This document shows, in pieces, positions 7,433 to 16,820 of a DNA stretch of 64,000 nucleotides; the stretch's first letter is position 1; every line of letters starts with the position of its first letter. The translations under genes were made by a program, and so were the position numbers. The notes beneath the pieces were generated by a model, which saw only the letters and a program-made list of their open reading frames with translations, did no database searches and was not told where the DNA came from. Source of the DNA: Limivivens faecihominis (lineage in GTDB: Bacteria; Bacillota; Clostridia; Lachnospirales; Lachnospiraceae); contig NZ_JAJEPR010000006.1 of the NCBI RefSeq assembly GCF_020686945.1, forward strand, positions 1 through 64,000, given 5' to 3'.

Positions 7433-9169
7433 TTACTGAGCCAGCTTCCAGCCGATGGCTTCCTGTCTGGCCGATACAAAATCGGCATACAGGCCCTTTT
7501 GCTGGATCAGCTCCGCATGAGTGCCGCGCTGGACGATATGAGCGTTGTCCAGTACAAGGATCTGATCGGCATTGCGGACGGTTTTCAGACGGTGGGCAAT
7601 CATGATGATGGTCTTGTCATGGGTCAATGCCTCGATAGCCCGCTGCAATTCATCCTCATTCTCCGGGTCAACGCTGCTTGTTGCCTCGTCCAAAATGATG
7701 ATAGGTGCGTCCTTCAGCATGGCGCGGGCGATGGAAATCCGCTGTTTCTCGCCGCCGGACAAAGTACCGCCTCCCTCGCCAATCACGGTGTCATAGCCAT
7801 CCGGCAGGGCAGAAATAAAGTTATGGCAGCAAGCCTTTTTCGCCGCTTCAACCACTTGTTCATGGGTAGCATCCGGGCAGCCAAACTTGATATTGTTCTC
7901 AATCGTATCTGCAAATAGGTACACGCTCTGGAACACCATCGAAATATTCTTCATCAGGCTGTCCAGCTTGAAATCTCGTACATCCGTACCGCCTATGGTA
8001 ATCTTCCCGGCATTCACATCCCAAAAACGGGCAATCAGGTTGCACATCGTTGTCTTTCCTGCTCCGGAAGGGCCGACAATGGCCGTAGTCGTTTTTTCGG
8101 TAATGGTAAAGCTGACCTGATCTAATATCTTACGGTCTGCGTAGGAAAAATCCACCTTGTTAAACACGATCTCGCTGGACTTCGGCGTAATATCAGCGCC
8201 TTTCTCGTCCATTACCGTCGTGTCATCAATGGAGTTTGCCGTATCCATCGAGGCCGCCAGCATTTGCAGCAAAGAGGCCATATTCCCGGCGTTCTCCAAA
8301 TCGTTGAACACCATGAAAGAAGCAATCACCAAAATCAGACCGTAGGCCAGCGGCAGGGAGCCGTCCAGCCAGAACCAGACCGAGGCCAAAAGCAACAGGA
8401 CGCTGAACACTCGGACAACAGCCTGTTTGATAGCGTCATAGGGAACGCTGGCCTTTGTCAATTTCAGGTTATCCCGGCAGCTCGCCTTAATTGCACTGCC
8501 GATAGACTGCGTGCTGTCCCGTTCCAGTCCAAATGCTTTGACAATCCCCATCCCCTGAATGTACTCCAACACAGACTCCACAAGGGACTCCTGTGTGTGC
8601 TGGCGTACACCGCTGAGCGCGGCTGATTTGCGAAGCGCCAGTTCCGCCGCCGCAAGGTAAATCAGGACACCGGCAGTGGCCACAAGACCGATCCGCCAGT
8701 CAAATACCAACAGGACGATGACGAGGGCAACCGAGTTGAAAAAACCGCCCAGCACCGACACCAGAACACGAGCTGCTGAGTTCTCTACATCGCCCAAAGT
8801 TGTTGTGACAATGGCGGTAATATTCCCGATACTATTCTTGTTGAAGTAGCCCATCGGGATGTAACGCAGCCGATCTCCGATGTGGATACGCTTTTCCGCC
8901 ACCATGCAATAGCCGGTTTCCGTCTGCTCCATCGTGGAAAAATAGGTCGTGATGATACGCCCAATGAGGGAAACGGCCATAATTCCCAGCGAAATGCAGA
9001 TAAACTTTCCGTCCCGGTTGTCAGATACTAACGCGCCGATCACTACAAAGAGGGCGGCAAACTGCATGGCTGAAAACAGCCCGGACAGGAATGAGAATAA
9101 CAGGGATTTTTTTAGAAGCCCTTTTTTGCTGCCTGCAAAAGCAAATATTTTTTTCAATGTTCCATACAT
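7433..9169 (-). CDS. ABC exporter half-transporter (permease-ATPase), second subunit
   Basis: A 578-residue type IV ABC half-transporter with six predicted helices in residues 1-310 and a nucleotide-binding domain with Walker A GPSGAGKTT (about 366-374), signature LSGGEKQR and Walker B IIILDEATSSVD. The start at 9169 has AAGGGGG upstream; a longer in-frame start at 9220 would overlap the preceding gene. It forms a pair with the gene 14 nt upstream. Such pairs located with an ECF ATPase, EcfT and Trep_Strep-type S component recall YbtP/YbtQ- or IrtA/IrtB-like transporters that import metal-siderophores despite exporter folds; this is inference from context. Confidence 0.88.
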   Translation of the reverse strand: MYGTLKKIFAFAGSKKGLLKKSLLFSFLSGLFSAMQFAALFVVIGALVSDNRDGKFICISLGIMAVSLIGRIITTYFSTMEQTETGYCMVAEKRIHIGDRLRYIPMGYFNKNSIGNITAIVTTTLGDVENSAARVLVSVLGGFFNSVALVIVLLVFDWRIGLVATAGVLIYLAAAELALRKSAALSGVRQHTQESLVESVLEYIQGMGIVKAFGLERDSTQSIGSAIKASCRDNLKLTKASVPYDAIKQAVVRVFSVLLLLASVWFWLDGSLPLAYGLILVIASFMVFNDLENAGNMASLLQMLAASMDTANSIDDTTVMDEKGADITPKSSEIVFNKVDFSYADRKILDQVSFTITEKTTTAIVGPSGAGKTTMCNLIARFWDVNAGKITIGGTDVRDFKLDSLMKNISMVFQSVYLFADTIENNIKFGCPDATHEQVVEAAKKACCHNFISALPDGYDTVIGEGGGTLSGGEKQRISIARAMLKDAPIIILDEATSSVDPENEDELQRAIEALTHDKTIIMIAHRLKTVRNADQILVLDNAHIVQRGTHAELIQQKGLYADFVSARQEAIGWKLAQ

Positions 9170-9183
9170 CTGACAACACCCCC

Positions 9184-10929
9184 TTACATCTGGTCTTTCG
9201 CGCCGATGTGCGCCTGCCACATATCCCGGTAGAGGGGGCAGGTTTCCAGCAGCTTCTCATGCGTACCCTGTGCGTGGATGGTTCCATCCTTCACCACAAC
9301 GATGTTATCTGCGCCAACAATGGTAGACAACCGGTGTGCGATCACAATCAGGGTCTTGCCGACAGTTAAAGCGGAAATGGCTTTCTGCACCAGCGCCTCA
9401 TTCTCTGGGTCGATATAGGCAGTTGCCTCGTCCAAAATGACAACCGGCGCATTTTTCAGCATGGCGCGGGCGATGGCAATCCGCTGGCGTTCACCGCCGG
9501 AAAGATGGGAACCGGCACTGCCGACAACCGTATCATAGCCATTATCCAGCTTGCGGATAAAGGCGTCGCAGCCGCTTTGTTTGGCTGCCTGCTCCACCTC
9601 TGCGTCCGTGGCACTGGGTCTTCCCATGCGGATATTCTCCCGGATACTGCGGTTAAACAGGTAGTTGTCCTGAGATACATAGGAAATCTGGTCTGCAATT
9701 TCAGACAGCGGCATATCCTTCAGCTCATGGCCGCCGAGGGTAATGCTGCCGGATGTAACATCCCAATACCCGGCAATCAGCTTTGCCATCGTAGACTTGC
9801 CGGAGCCGGACGGCCCTACCAGGGCGGTCATGGTTCCGGGGTGGATGGCGAGATTCACATCATGCAAAACCTCTGTTGTCCCGTCATAGGAAAACGACAC
9901 AGACCTAAGAGAAATGCCGGTATTTTCCAGCTTGATCGGCGTTTCTTTATGGTTCAGTTCTTCGGCGTTCAGAAGCTGGCTGATTTCTTCCACATTTGTC
10001 CCCAGTACAGCCAAATCGTCCGTAAAGGTAAAGGCCGCAATAATCGGCCCAATCAGCCCCAGCGAGAAAATCACAATGGACAGGAAGGTGGAAAGCTCCA
10101 GACTGCCGGAGAGCCAGAATGCAAAACCGCAGGGCAGCACGCAGATCAGCACTGAGGGCAGGATGGCGTTGTAGGCGCTCATGGTTTTCTGGTTTTCCCG
10201 CATCCAGTCCACATAGTAGTTGGCGTTATAATTCACCGCGTCAGAATATTTTTTGTAGGAACCGGCGGACTGGCTGAACGCTTTTACCACCTCAATCCCG
10301 CCGATGTATTCTACAATGGCGTTTGCCATCTGCTTTCCCGCTTTAACCGCGCCCTCCCATTTGACGGGATAATTCTTCATACCGGCGGACATGACAGCAA
10401 GGCCCACCACCAACGTAACAAGGGACAGGAGTGCCATGCGCCAGTCCATAACGAACAGATATACGACAATCACCAAAGGCACCAGCACATTTGCGGTCAT
10501 TTCCGGGAGCAGGTGTGCGAAGGTCGATTCCATGCCTTCAACCCGGTCAACAATCGTCATTTTGTACTGGCCGGACGGAGTATCTAAAATCGTCCCCATC
10601 GGGACACGAGCCAGCTTTGCGGTGATATTCTCCCGCAGATCACGCAGCGTGTAATAGGTCGCTGTGTGGGAAATCGTTGTAGAAAGACAGGAAAACAGCA
10701 CCTTCCCAAAGTAGCCGCACAGTGCAATAATACCAGCGGTCACATAGCGGGAAAAATTCTGTTCCCCAGACAACATCATTGTGACAATATGCGCCACGCA
10801 GAAATAGGGCACCATCTGGCAGGCCACGCCTAATACCGCAAGGATAACACTGCCGATGAATTTCCCGTGATATGGCTTGCCCCATCCCCATAAGACGCCT
10901 ATGGGCGACTCTTTCTTTTCCTCCTTCAT
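9184..10929 (-). CDS. ABC exporter half-transporter (permease-ATPase), first subunit
   Basis: A 581-residue type IV ABC half-transporter with an N-terminal six-helix domain (to about residue 320) followed by an ATPase domain with GPSGSGKSTMAKLIAG, LSGGERQRIAIARAML and VVILDEATAYIDPENE. It starts 4 nt inside the end of the fused ECF ATPase gene (ATGA-type overlap) and is followed after 14 nt by its partner, so a heterodimer is likely. Neither subunit has obvious loss of Walker or signature residues. Substrate is unknown; the adjacent metal-responsive regulator points to iron, heme or siderophore handling. Confidence 0.88.
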   Translation of the reverse strand: MKEEKKESPIGVLWGWGKPYHGKFIGSVILAVLGVACQMVPYFCVAHIVTMMLSGEQNFSRYVTAGIIALCGYFGKVLFSCLSTTISHTATYYTLRDLRENITAKLARVPMGTILDTPSGQYKMTIVDRVEGMESTFAHLLPEMTANVLVPLVIVVYLFVMDWRMALLSLVTLVVGLAVMSAGMKNYPVKWEGAVKAGKQMANAIVEYIGGIEVVKAFSQSAGSYKKYSDAVNYNANYYVDWMRENQKTMSAYNAILPSVLICVLPCGFAFWLSGSLELSTFLSIVIFSLGLIGPIIAAFTFTDDLAVLGTNVEEISQLLNAEELNHKETPIKLENTGISLRSVSFSYDGTTEVLHDVNLAIHPGTMTALVGPSGSGKSTMAKLIAGYWDVTSGSITLGGHELKDMPLSEIADQISYVSQDNYLFNRSIRENIRMGRPSATDAEVEQAAKQSGCDAFIRKLDNGYDTVVGSAGSHLSGGERQRIAIARAMLKNAPVVILDEATAYIDPENEALVQKAISALTVGKTLIVIAHRLSTIVGADNIVVVKDGTIHAQGTHEKLLETCPLYRDMWQAHIGAKDQM

Positions 10930-12449
10930 TCTGTGGACACCTCCTTCTTCATATCACTCAGGAAAAACTTTAGCAGGCGTTTTCGGCCATCGCTGTCCTC
11001 TATGGAATAACTTTCCTGAATTTGCCCGTTTTCTAAGTGAAGGACATAATTGCAGCAGCGTAGAATAAATTCCGGGTCATGCGTTACCACAAGCGCAGTT
11101 CTTCCAGTATTTGCCACTTGATTGACAACATTAGCGACCTGCCTCATGTGAAATAGGTCAAGGCCGCTGGTCGGTTCATCAAATAAAATCAGAGGCCGTC
11201 CCGAAGCAATCGCAGAGGCAACCGCCACACGCTGCTTTTGACCGCCGGACAGCCCCATCGGGTGGCAGTCCTCAAAGGAAAGCAAGTCCATCTCCTGCAA
11301 GATTTCTCTTGCACTCTGCTTATCCTCGGTTCTCATACTGAGCAGAATTTCATCCAGAACACTTTCAGTAAAGAGCTGGTGGTTTACATCCTGCATGACC
11401 ATATAGCAGAGTTTCAATCGTTCTTTTCTGGAATAGTTCTTGCTCTGATCCTGCACCGTTCCTTTGAAGTGCTTTTCCAACCCGCAGAGGCACCGGGCAA
11501 AGGTGGATTTTCCCGCACCATTATGTCCGATGATGGCCGTGGCGCTGCCGGATGGGAAAGAGGTTTCCGTTATATGCAAGGTTTCCGGCTCATGCTTATA
11601 GGCGAAGGACACATTCTTTATCGTCCAAACCGCCTCATTCATTCTCTGCGGCGTGCCTTCAACTTCTGAAAGCCCCGCAAGATCAAGAGGGCGCAATCCC
11701 ATATCATCGCGCTGTCTTGCCGACAGGCCGCAAAATTCCTCTGCTGTATAATCACCTTCGATTTCTCCATCTTTCAGGTACAGGACACGGTCAAAGAGGC
11801 CGGACAGATAATACAGCCGATGTTCAGAGATGATAATGGTCTTTCCCTGCGATTTCAAAGTAAAGAGTAGCTGTCGAAAATCAGCGATAGCGTATGCGTC
11901 AAGGTTGGATGATGGCTCATCAAGCACATAAATATCCGGGTCAATCGCCGCTGCCGATCCGCAGGCGATTTTTTGCTTTTCACCGCCGGACAAAGAAAAA
12001 ATACTTCTATCAAGCAGCGGCTCCAACTTTAGCTGTGCAGCTACACGCTTTACACGGTCACGCACAAGATCTTCCGCTATGCCGTGATTCTCTGGGCCGA
12101 AAGCCAGTTCGCTGGTCGTGTCCACATTGAAAAACTGAGAACGCGGATTTTGAAATACAGAACCGACTTTCAGAGAAATATCAAACAGTGACAGGTCACG
12201 GGTATCCTTTCCATCCAGATAGACGGAGCCGGTATAAGTCCCCTCATGATAATGGGGGATCAAGCCGTTAAACAACCGGGTCATGGTTGTTTTCCCACAG
12301 CCGGAAGTCCCGCAGAGCAGGACAAAAGAACCGTCCTCAATAGTGCAGGAAATATGTTTCAAAGCGCCACCGGCCTGCCTCTCACTGTCGGGAAGGGTAC
12401 TGGCAGGATAAGAAAAGGACACATCTTGACATTCAATCATTTCCTTCAC
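10926..12449 (-). CDS. Fused double ATPase of an ECF transporter (EcfA-EcfA)
   Basis: A 507-residue cytoplasmic protein with two ABC ATPase domains in one chain. The first has CGTSGCGKTTMTRLFNGL and LSGGEKQKIACGSAAAIDP, and the second GHNGAGKSTFARCLCGLE and [18 protein letters not shown]. It corresponds to the CbiO/EcfA1-EcfA2 pair fused into one subunit, which powers vitamin or metal uptake with EcfT and an S component. Its start overlaps the EcfT stop by 4 nt. It is quite different from the separate EcfA1 and EcfA2 in the core locus at 26925-28663, so this cell has two ECF engines. Confidence 0.9.
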   Translation of the reverse strand: MKEMIECQDVSFSYPASTLPDSERQAGGALKHISCTIEDGSFVLLCGTSGCGKTTMTRLFNGLIPHYHEGTYTGSVYLDGKDTRDLSLFDISLKVGSVFQNPRSQFFNVDTTSELAFGPENHGIAEDLVRDRVKRVAAQLKLEPLLDRSIFSLSGGEKQKIACGSAAAIDPDIYVLDEPSSNLDAYAIADFRQLLFTLKSQGKTIIISEHRLYYLSGLFDRVLYLKDGEIEGDYTAEEFCGLSARQRDDMGLRPLDLAGLSEVEGTPQRMNEAVWTIKNVSFAYKHEPETLHITETSFPSGSATAIIGHNGAGKSTFARCLCGLEKHFKGTVQDQSKNYSRKERLKLCYMVMQDVNHQLFTESVLDEILLSMRTEDKQSAREILQEMDLLSFEDCHPMGLSGGQKQRVAVASAIASGRPLILFDEPTSGLDLFHMRQVANVVNQVANTGRTALVVTHDPEFILRCCNYVLHLENGQIQESYSIEDSDGRKRLLKFFLSDMKKEVSTE

Positions 12450-13183
12450 CCCCTTGCGGCAAGCACATAGATTTGCGCTGCAAATGCTCCCAGACAGATC
12501 AGCAGGAAAATAACATCCTGCACATGAAAACCCAGCTTACAGATATTCGTCCGTTTTACCGGGCCTCCCAATCCCCGCGTAAGGGCTGCCTGGGACAGTT
12601 CCTCTCCGATTTTGACGGAGCAGATCATCATGGGGACAATCCGATACTCTAAAATCGCACCGACTTTTCCACCACCAAAGCGGACGCCACGCATCCGCAT
12701 GGCGTCCCCAATAGCGCTCCATTCTTCCGCAACCGTGGGAAAGAAGCGAAACATCACAGACATAGGAATGGTGATCTGCTGCGGCAGGTGGAGCCGTTCC
12801 ATCGCCGCAACAAATTCGCTGACCGTGGTTGTAGTTACCACGAAATATCCCATGACCACGCTGGGGGTGAATCGCAGAAGAATACCAACGACGGCTACCG
12901 CGATGTAGTTTGCTACGCCGGTCAGTCGGGACAGGCCGAACATTTCCAGACACAGGCTGCCTCCGAAAATCAGGATATAGAGAACAGCACCTTTCCATTT
13001 TCTGGCTGCTGACAAAAGTAACAGAGGGATCGCCGCCAACACGATGATGTAATACTGCATGATACCTTCATACGAACCGCCTAAAATAAAGACAGCTATG
13101 GTAATCAGTACCGCCAGTTTTGTCCGGGGGTCTAATAAAATTCCGCCCTTGTTTTTTTGACTTGCAAGAAGTTCGCGGCTCAT
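12446..13183 (-). CDS. EcfT/CbiQ-type energy-coupling transmembrane protein
   Basis: A 245-residue membrane protein of the EcfT/CbiQ family with about five hydrophobic segments, starting MSRELLASQKNKGGILLDPR with the family DPRTKL motif. The coupling helices include the conserved Ala-Arg-Gly motif as MRMRGVRFGGG and ALTRGLGGPVKR, which contact the ATPases. It sits between the S component (stop and start share one base at 13183) and the fused ATPase (4-nt overlap), completing an ECF-type importer in which the S component is dedicated rather than shared. Confidence 0.9.
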   Translation of the reverse strand: MSRELLASQKNKGGILLDPRTKLAVLITIAVFILGGSYEGIMQYYIIVLAAIPLLLLSAARKWKGAVLYILIFGGSLCLEMFGLSRLTGVANYIAVAVVGILLRFTPSVVMGYFVVTTTTVSEFVAAMERLHLPQQITIPMSVMFRFFPTVAEEWSAIGDAMRMRGVRFGGGKVGAILEYRIVPMMICSVKIGEELSQAALTRGLGGPVKRTNICKLGFHVQDVIFLLICLGAFAAQIYVLAARG

Positions 13184-13764
13184 TATACAATTCCTGCCCG
13201 CTCAAAGTGCTTTTTGAAAATCTTCCGTCCGATCAGGCCGCCGACAAGACCACTGACGAAAGCAGCAATAAGCAGTACCGGCAAAATCCAGTCGGGCATA
13301 TAAGCCATGAGCGTGTCGGCATATTCCTGACCGTAGCCGGGGAGCAGGCTCTGGTAGTAAGCGTCACGCGTCACAACGATGGGAATAAACGCCCCGATTA
13401 CCCACATGGAAAAAACGCCGTGGATCAGCACTTCACGCTTGGCGTTCTTGTAGTCACAGGCTTTCATCATAAAATCGGAAATCAGCCCGAAAATCAGCCC
13501 GGTAGGGATGCACCACCAGCCCATGCCGGTCAGCAACATAATGATACCGAGCAGCACCCCGCAGATGGTAAGCATACCGAATTTTTTGATTTTGGAGAAG
13601 AACAACATCATCGGAATACCGCCCACAAGCGGCACGACCACGCTGATAAGCGGAATGAAAATCGGGATAAAACCGATGGACGCCGCAGCGAAAATGACGA
13701 TAAAATAAATCGCCGTGAAAATACCGATATTGATGAGATCCTTTCCTTGCAATTTGTTGTTCAT
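13183..13764 (-). CDS. Trep_Strep-type ECF S component
   Basis: A 193-residue hydrophobic protein with about six helices, beginning MNNKLQGKDLINIGIFTAIY. The block FIPIFIPLISVVVPLVGGIP and the motif GMGWWCIPTGLIFGLISDF fit the Trep_Strep family of ECF substrate-binding (S) subunits (MptB-like), whose ligand is not established. The start at 13764 has AGGAGG 7 nt upstream. First gene of the ECF-ABC-DtxR operon; a dyad operator candidate lies 30 nt upstream. Ligand is inferred to be metal-related because of the DtxR-type gene in the operon. Confidence 0.82.
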   Translation of the reverse strand: MNNKLQGKDLINIGIFTAIYFIVIFAAASIGFIPIFIPLISVVVPLVGGIPMMLFFSKIKKFGMLTICGVLLGIIMLLTGMGWWCIPTGLIFGLISDFMMKACDYKNAKREVLIHGVFSMWVIGAFIPIVVTRDAYYQSLLPGYGQEYADTLMAYMPDWILPVLLIAAFVSGLVGGLIGRKIFKKHFERAGIV

Positions 13765-13794
13765 TGCGAAACCTCCTAACATGATTGCTTTCTC

Positions 13795-13812
13795 GGTTAG
13801 ATCTCGCTAACC
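13795..13812. promoter_or_regulatory. GGTTAG-n6-CTAACC dyad, operator candidate
   Basis: A perfect 6-bp dyad with a 6-nt spacer lies just upstream of the ECF operon start and opposite the araC-type gene. The half-sites equal those of DtxR/IdeR boxes (AGGTTAG/CTAACCT), but the standard box has a 1-nt spacing, so the match is partial. Confidence 0.45.
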
Positions 13813-13910
13813 AATTCTAATGGTAGCACATATTCAATTATGTTTCTATGCACATATCAGTATTTTAGGCCCGTATAGCAAGGAGTTTTTTCGTTTTGCC
13901 AGCATATCCA

Positions 13911-13939
13911 TTGACCGTGAATTTTCTCGCGGGTATAAT
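13911..13939 (+). promoter_or_regulatory. Promoter of the araC-type gene
   Basis: -35 TTGACC (13911-13916), 17-nt spacer, -10 TATAAT (13934-13939). The predicted start of transcription near 13946 leaves a short leader with AAAGGGG as ribosome site, so translation probably begins at TTG 13978, GTG 13981 or ATG 13987 rather than GTG 13957. Confidence 0.75.
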
Positions 13940-13956
13940 AATATCAACGATTTTGC

Positions 13957-14951
13957 GTGATGAAAGGGGCGAAGCAGTTGCGTGATATGATATACAGCAT
14001 TTTAGAAAACAGCGATACTGTTTCTGGTGTGACTTTGAAAAACAGTCCAAATAGCAGCACATTGCTTTTGGATCGGGCAGATGGCAAGGGACGCATGACA
14101 TTCCATACGCTCTTTCCGGGGCTGACTTTGGCTTTTATTTTTGTAAATGCTCCCGTATGGCCGGAGTCGGATGAAAATTCAAATCTAAAGCCTTTGCTGA
14201 TTAACTATTGCGTTTCAGGCAGAAGTGAATTGCTTCTGGATGACGGCTCTTACATTTACCTGAAGGAAAATGATTTTTGTGTCAGTGAACAGACCGCACA
14301 GAAAGAATATATCTTTCCTACGAAGCAGTATCAGGGGATAAAAATATATTTTGACCTGTCACTTCTTTTACAGTCCTGCGGTGAACTTTTGAAATCTTTT
14401 TCACTTGACCTCCCTACGCTGGAAAAAGTTATTGTGGCAACCATAAAACATATATCAACGAAGCGGACAGCGAGCTGGAAAATATATTTCAAAAACTCTG
14501 GCGGCTATCCGAAAGACCCTCGGCCTTCCATTTGCAAATCTATACTCTTGAACTTCTCCACCGGCTTCTTAACATGGAAATCCGGCCTCCGAAAACTTGC
14601 GGCTTCTACACGGAAACACAGGTTGAAATTGCAAAAAGGGCAGCGCAAATTCTCTCTGATGATCTTCGCCAGCACATTCCTGTACGGCAGATTGCAGAAC
14701 GCTTTTCGGTCAGTGAAACCAGTCTGAAAAGCTATTTTAGAGGCGTATATGGACAGAATATATCCACCTGGCTGCGGGAAATCCGTATGAACGAAGCCGC
14801 AAGGCTTCTTTCGGACACAAAGCGTCCGATTGCCGAAATATCCGAACAGATTGGCTACTCTAATCAGGGAAAATTTGCAGCCGTGTTCAAAAAGCAGTTT
14901 GGTCTTTCTCCGCTGGAATACCGGCGGTCAAAGAATTTGGAAAACCGATAA
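13957..14951 (+). pseudogene. AraC-family regulator with a frameshift
   Basis: The N-terminal part (to about 14427) is a sensing domain with the cupin-like stretch YCVSGRSELLLDDGSYIYLK. The C-terminal part, in another frame, has two helix-turn-helix motifs: RQIAERFSVSETSLKSYFRG and IAEISEQIGYSNQGKFAAVF, ending in the AraC signature FKKQFGLSPLEYRR. The two frames meet at an A5 run (14423-14427); six As would give one continuous protein of about 325 residues (EK then SYCGNHKTYINEADSELE). It is divergent to the ECF/ABC operon and is the likely activator or repressor of it. The frameshift may be a real mutation or an assembly error in the homopolymer. Confidence 0.85.
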
Positions 14952-14956
14952 GAACA

Positions 14957-14998
14957 AAGCCGGGATTTGACACTTGTCAGCAAAATCCCGGCCTTTCT
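14957..14998 (+). terminator. Terminator of the araC-type gene
   Basis: GCCGGGATTT pairs with AAATCCCGGC around a 14-nt loop, followed by CTTTCTT, 8 nt after the araC stop. Confidence 0.8.
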
Positions 14999-15011
14999 TA
15001 TGCCTAAAATC

Positions 15012-15146
15012 TCATGCGGAAATCAACTCTTGAAAAATTATTTCCTCCGCCTGCGCCTTCAGCGTGTTCATCAACCCCACCTATCGCATGGGGTCACGGG
15101 CTTTCAGTTCCTCGGTAACGCCCGCCGCCTCCATCATGCGGAATAG
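15012..15146 (-). pseudogene. TnpV C-terminal remnant
   Basis: The minus strand encodes LFRMMEAAGVTEELKARDPM, an in-frame TAG, then VGLMNTLKAQAEEIIFQELI and a stop. This is the C-terminal signature of the transposon-encoded TnpV family (GVTEQLK...W/mer/EEVIYTELIY), with the usual Trp codon changed to TAG. No N-terminal half is visible. It marks a lost segment of a conjugative-element backbone beside the relaxase. Confidence 0.75.
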
Positions 15147-15302
15147 CGAGAACGGTGGTTATTCCGAAATTATTCTGATTCGGGATAATACTGGCAAGCA
15201 ATGCCTGTGTTAATACACACAGGCCCGCAGGGAAGAAAATCCCTCCGTGATTTTCCTCTCCGCTTGCTTGTTGAGAGCAGCGCCCCCAAGCCCCTTTGAA
15301 CA

Positions 15303-15390
15303 CAGAATTCATTCTGTGGCTGCGCGGTCTCCGTTCCACTCCGGTCGGCACTAAGCGGACATCCCCCGGATGTCCAGTGCCTGCGAACGC
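15303..15390 (-). repeat. Hairpin plus conserved tail behind the relaxase (oriT-like?)
   Basis: On the minus strand GGACATCC-ggg-GGATGTCC (15358-15376) is followed by the tail TGCCGACCGGAGTGGAACGG (15329-15352), and then by the palindrome ACAGAAT-GA-ATTCTGT (15302-15318). The same hairpin-then-tail layout occurs at 19191-19244 inside the ParA fragment. It could be a transfer origin or a recurrent insert. The rest of 15147-15300 shows nothing recognisable. Confidence 0.5.
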
Positions 15391-15407
15391 TTTTGACCAG
15401 GACCAAC

Positions 15408-16820
15408 TTACCGCTGGCCGTGGTCTTTTTCTTTTTCAACATCCTGTTCTACCTCCATTTTCAGCACTCGATCTACATTCGCTTTTGCAGTCAAAAGCTC
15501 CCTCATTTCTTCACGGGAGCGTCGATACTCGGAATAAGTCTTTTTCTTTTCTTCCAGCAATTTTGCGTACTCTGTCTGTAACTCTTTGACCTTTGGCAGC
15601 TTCTTGACGCCCATCTCATCAAAGGCATTCTTAGCAGCCTGGTGGAGCAGAATTTCTTCCTCATGTTCCTCCCGGAATTTCTTAGAGTAACCCGCCTTGC
15701 GGTATGCCACATAGATCTCACGGGTCTTGGCATAATTTACGATGTGAGTACGCAGAACAGCGATCTCTGCCATGCGCTTTTCAGCCGCTTTGATCTGCGC
15801 CGAAAGATCATTGTGATGTGCCGTGGCAGCCGCAGCCTTTTCTTCCAAAACCGCATACTCCAGCAGATTGTTCTCTGACAGGTAATTCATGGTCTGCGCC
15901 ATTTGCTTCAGATTGAAAACTTTAGCACATCGCGCATAACCAGCACTTTTTCCAGCCTGCAATTTTGCCTGAATGTCCACCAGCAGATTAATCTTCGGCG
16001 GCTCTGCCTGTGTGACTGTTTTCTTTCGCGGGGTATGTGCTTTCTTCCCTAAGAGAACTGCCCGCAAATCTTCCAATCCATATCCTTCGCCCAGACTGTC
16101 CATACGGGCGGCTTTCTCCCAACCGGGGAGCTTCAAGCGATATGATTTCCTTCGTTTTGACACCTCACAGCCGGATTCTTGCAGCAGCTTCAGCAACGCC
16201 TCAAAGTCAGCAGGACTTTGTGATAATGCGTTGTCAATCGCCACACGAAGCAGCTCTCGGTGAGAGGGCTTTGCCTGATCGCCCAGCCATTTGTTATAGC
16301 TCTTTCCGTAAGGTTTCGGATTCTCTACAATGGACAGTCCATTCTCAATACAGATGGTGTCACTTAGCCGGCGAACCGCCTTGGTGCTGCCCCAAAAGTT
16401 TCGGAATTTCCGGTCATATTCTAAGCTGACCGATGACCAGATAATGTGATTATGAACGTGGGCTTTGTCTATATGAGTGCAGACCACAAAGGCATGATTG
16501 CCTTTAGTAAAACGCTTTGCAAATTCTACGCCCAGCCGGTTTGCTTCTTCCGGGGTAATCTCATCGGGGCGGAAGGACTGGCGCACATGATAGGCAATCA
16601 CACCATCTGTACCACGCACTCGTCCGGTAGCGGCAATGTACTGCCGCTTTGCCAGAAGGAACTCCGCATCCGCAGTCCGGCTGTCACACGCATAACCGGT
16701 AATGAGTTTGCCGTTATCTGTTTTCTGTGGATTTGCTACATAGTCGATGACGTCACTGATCGCCCGACTCTCTGTGCGGCCTTTGCCGACATGAAGCGGC
16801 ATGATTCTTGTAGTTGCCAT
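15408..16820 (-). CDS. MobA/VirD2-type relaxase
   Basis: A 470-residue plasmid/ICE mobilisation nuclease. The N terminus has the relaxase fold with the three-histidine metal site THIDKAHVHNHIIWSSVSL at about residues 131-149, the preceding Tyr-containing region (YACDSRTADAEFLLAKRQY) and the family stretch KPYGKSYNKWLGDQAKPSHR. The C-terminal third is charged coiled coil, ending EKEKDHGQR. It would nick oriT and lead the strand through a conjugation channel. The start at 16820 has GAGGAGGG upstream. No MobC-type accessory gene and no coupling protein are adjacent, so it can only mobilise with a helper. Confidence 0.9.
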   Translation of the reverse strand: MATTRIMPLHVGKGRTESRAISDVIDYVANPQKTDNGKLITGYACDSRTADAEFLLAKRQYIAATGRVRGTDGVIAYHVRQSFRPDEITPEEANRLGVEFAKRFTKGNHAFVVCTHIDKAHVHNHIIWSSVSLEYDRKFRNFWGSTKAVRRLSDTICIENGLSIVENPKPYGKSYNKWLGDQAKPSHRELLRVAIDNALSQSPADFEALLKLLQESGCEVSKRRKSYRLKLPGWEKAARMDSLGEGYGLEDLRAVLLGKKAHTPRKKTVTQAEPPKINLLVDIQAKLQAGKSAGYARCAKVFNLKQMAQTMNYLSENNLLEYAVLEEKAAAATAHHNDLSAQIKAAEKRMAEIAVLRTHIVNYAKTREIYVAYRKAGYSKKFREEHEEEILLHQAAKNAFDEMGVKKLPKVKELQTEYAKLLEEKKKTYSEYRRSREEMRELLTAKANVDRVLKMEVEQDVEKEKDHGQR

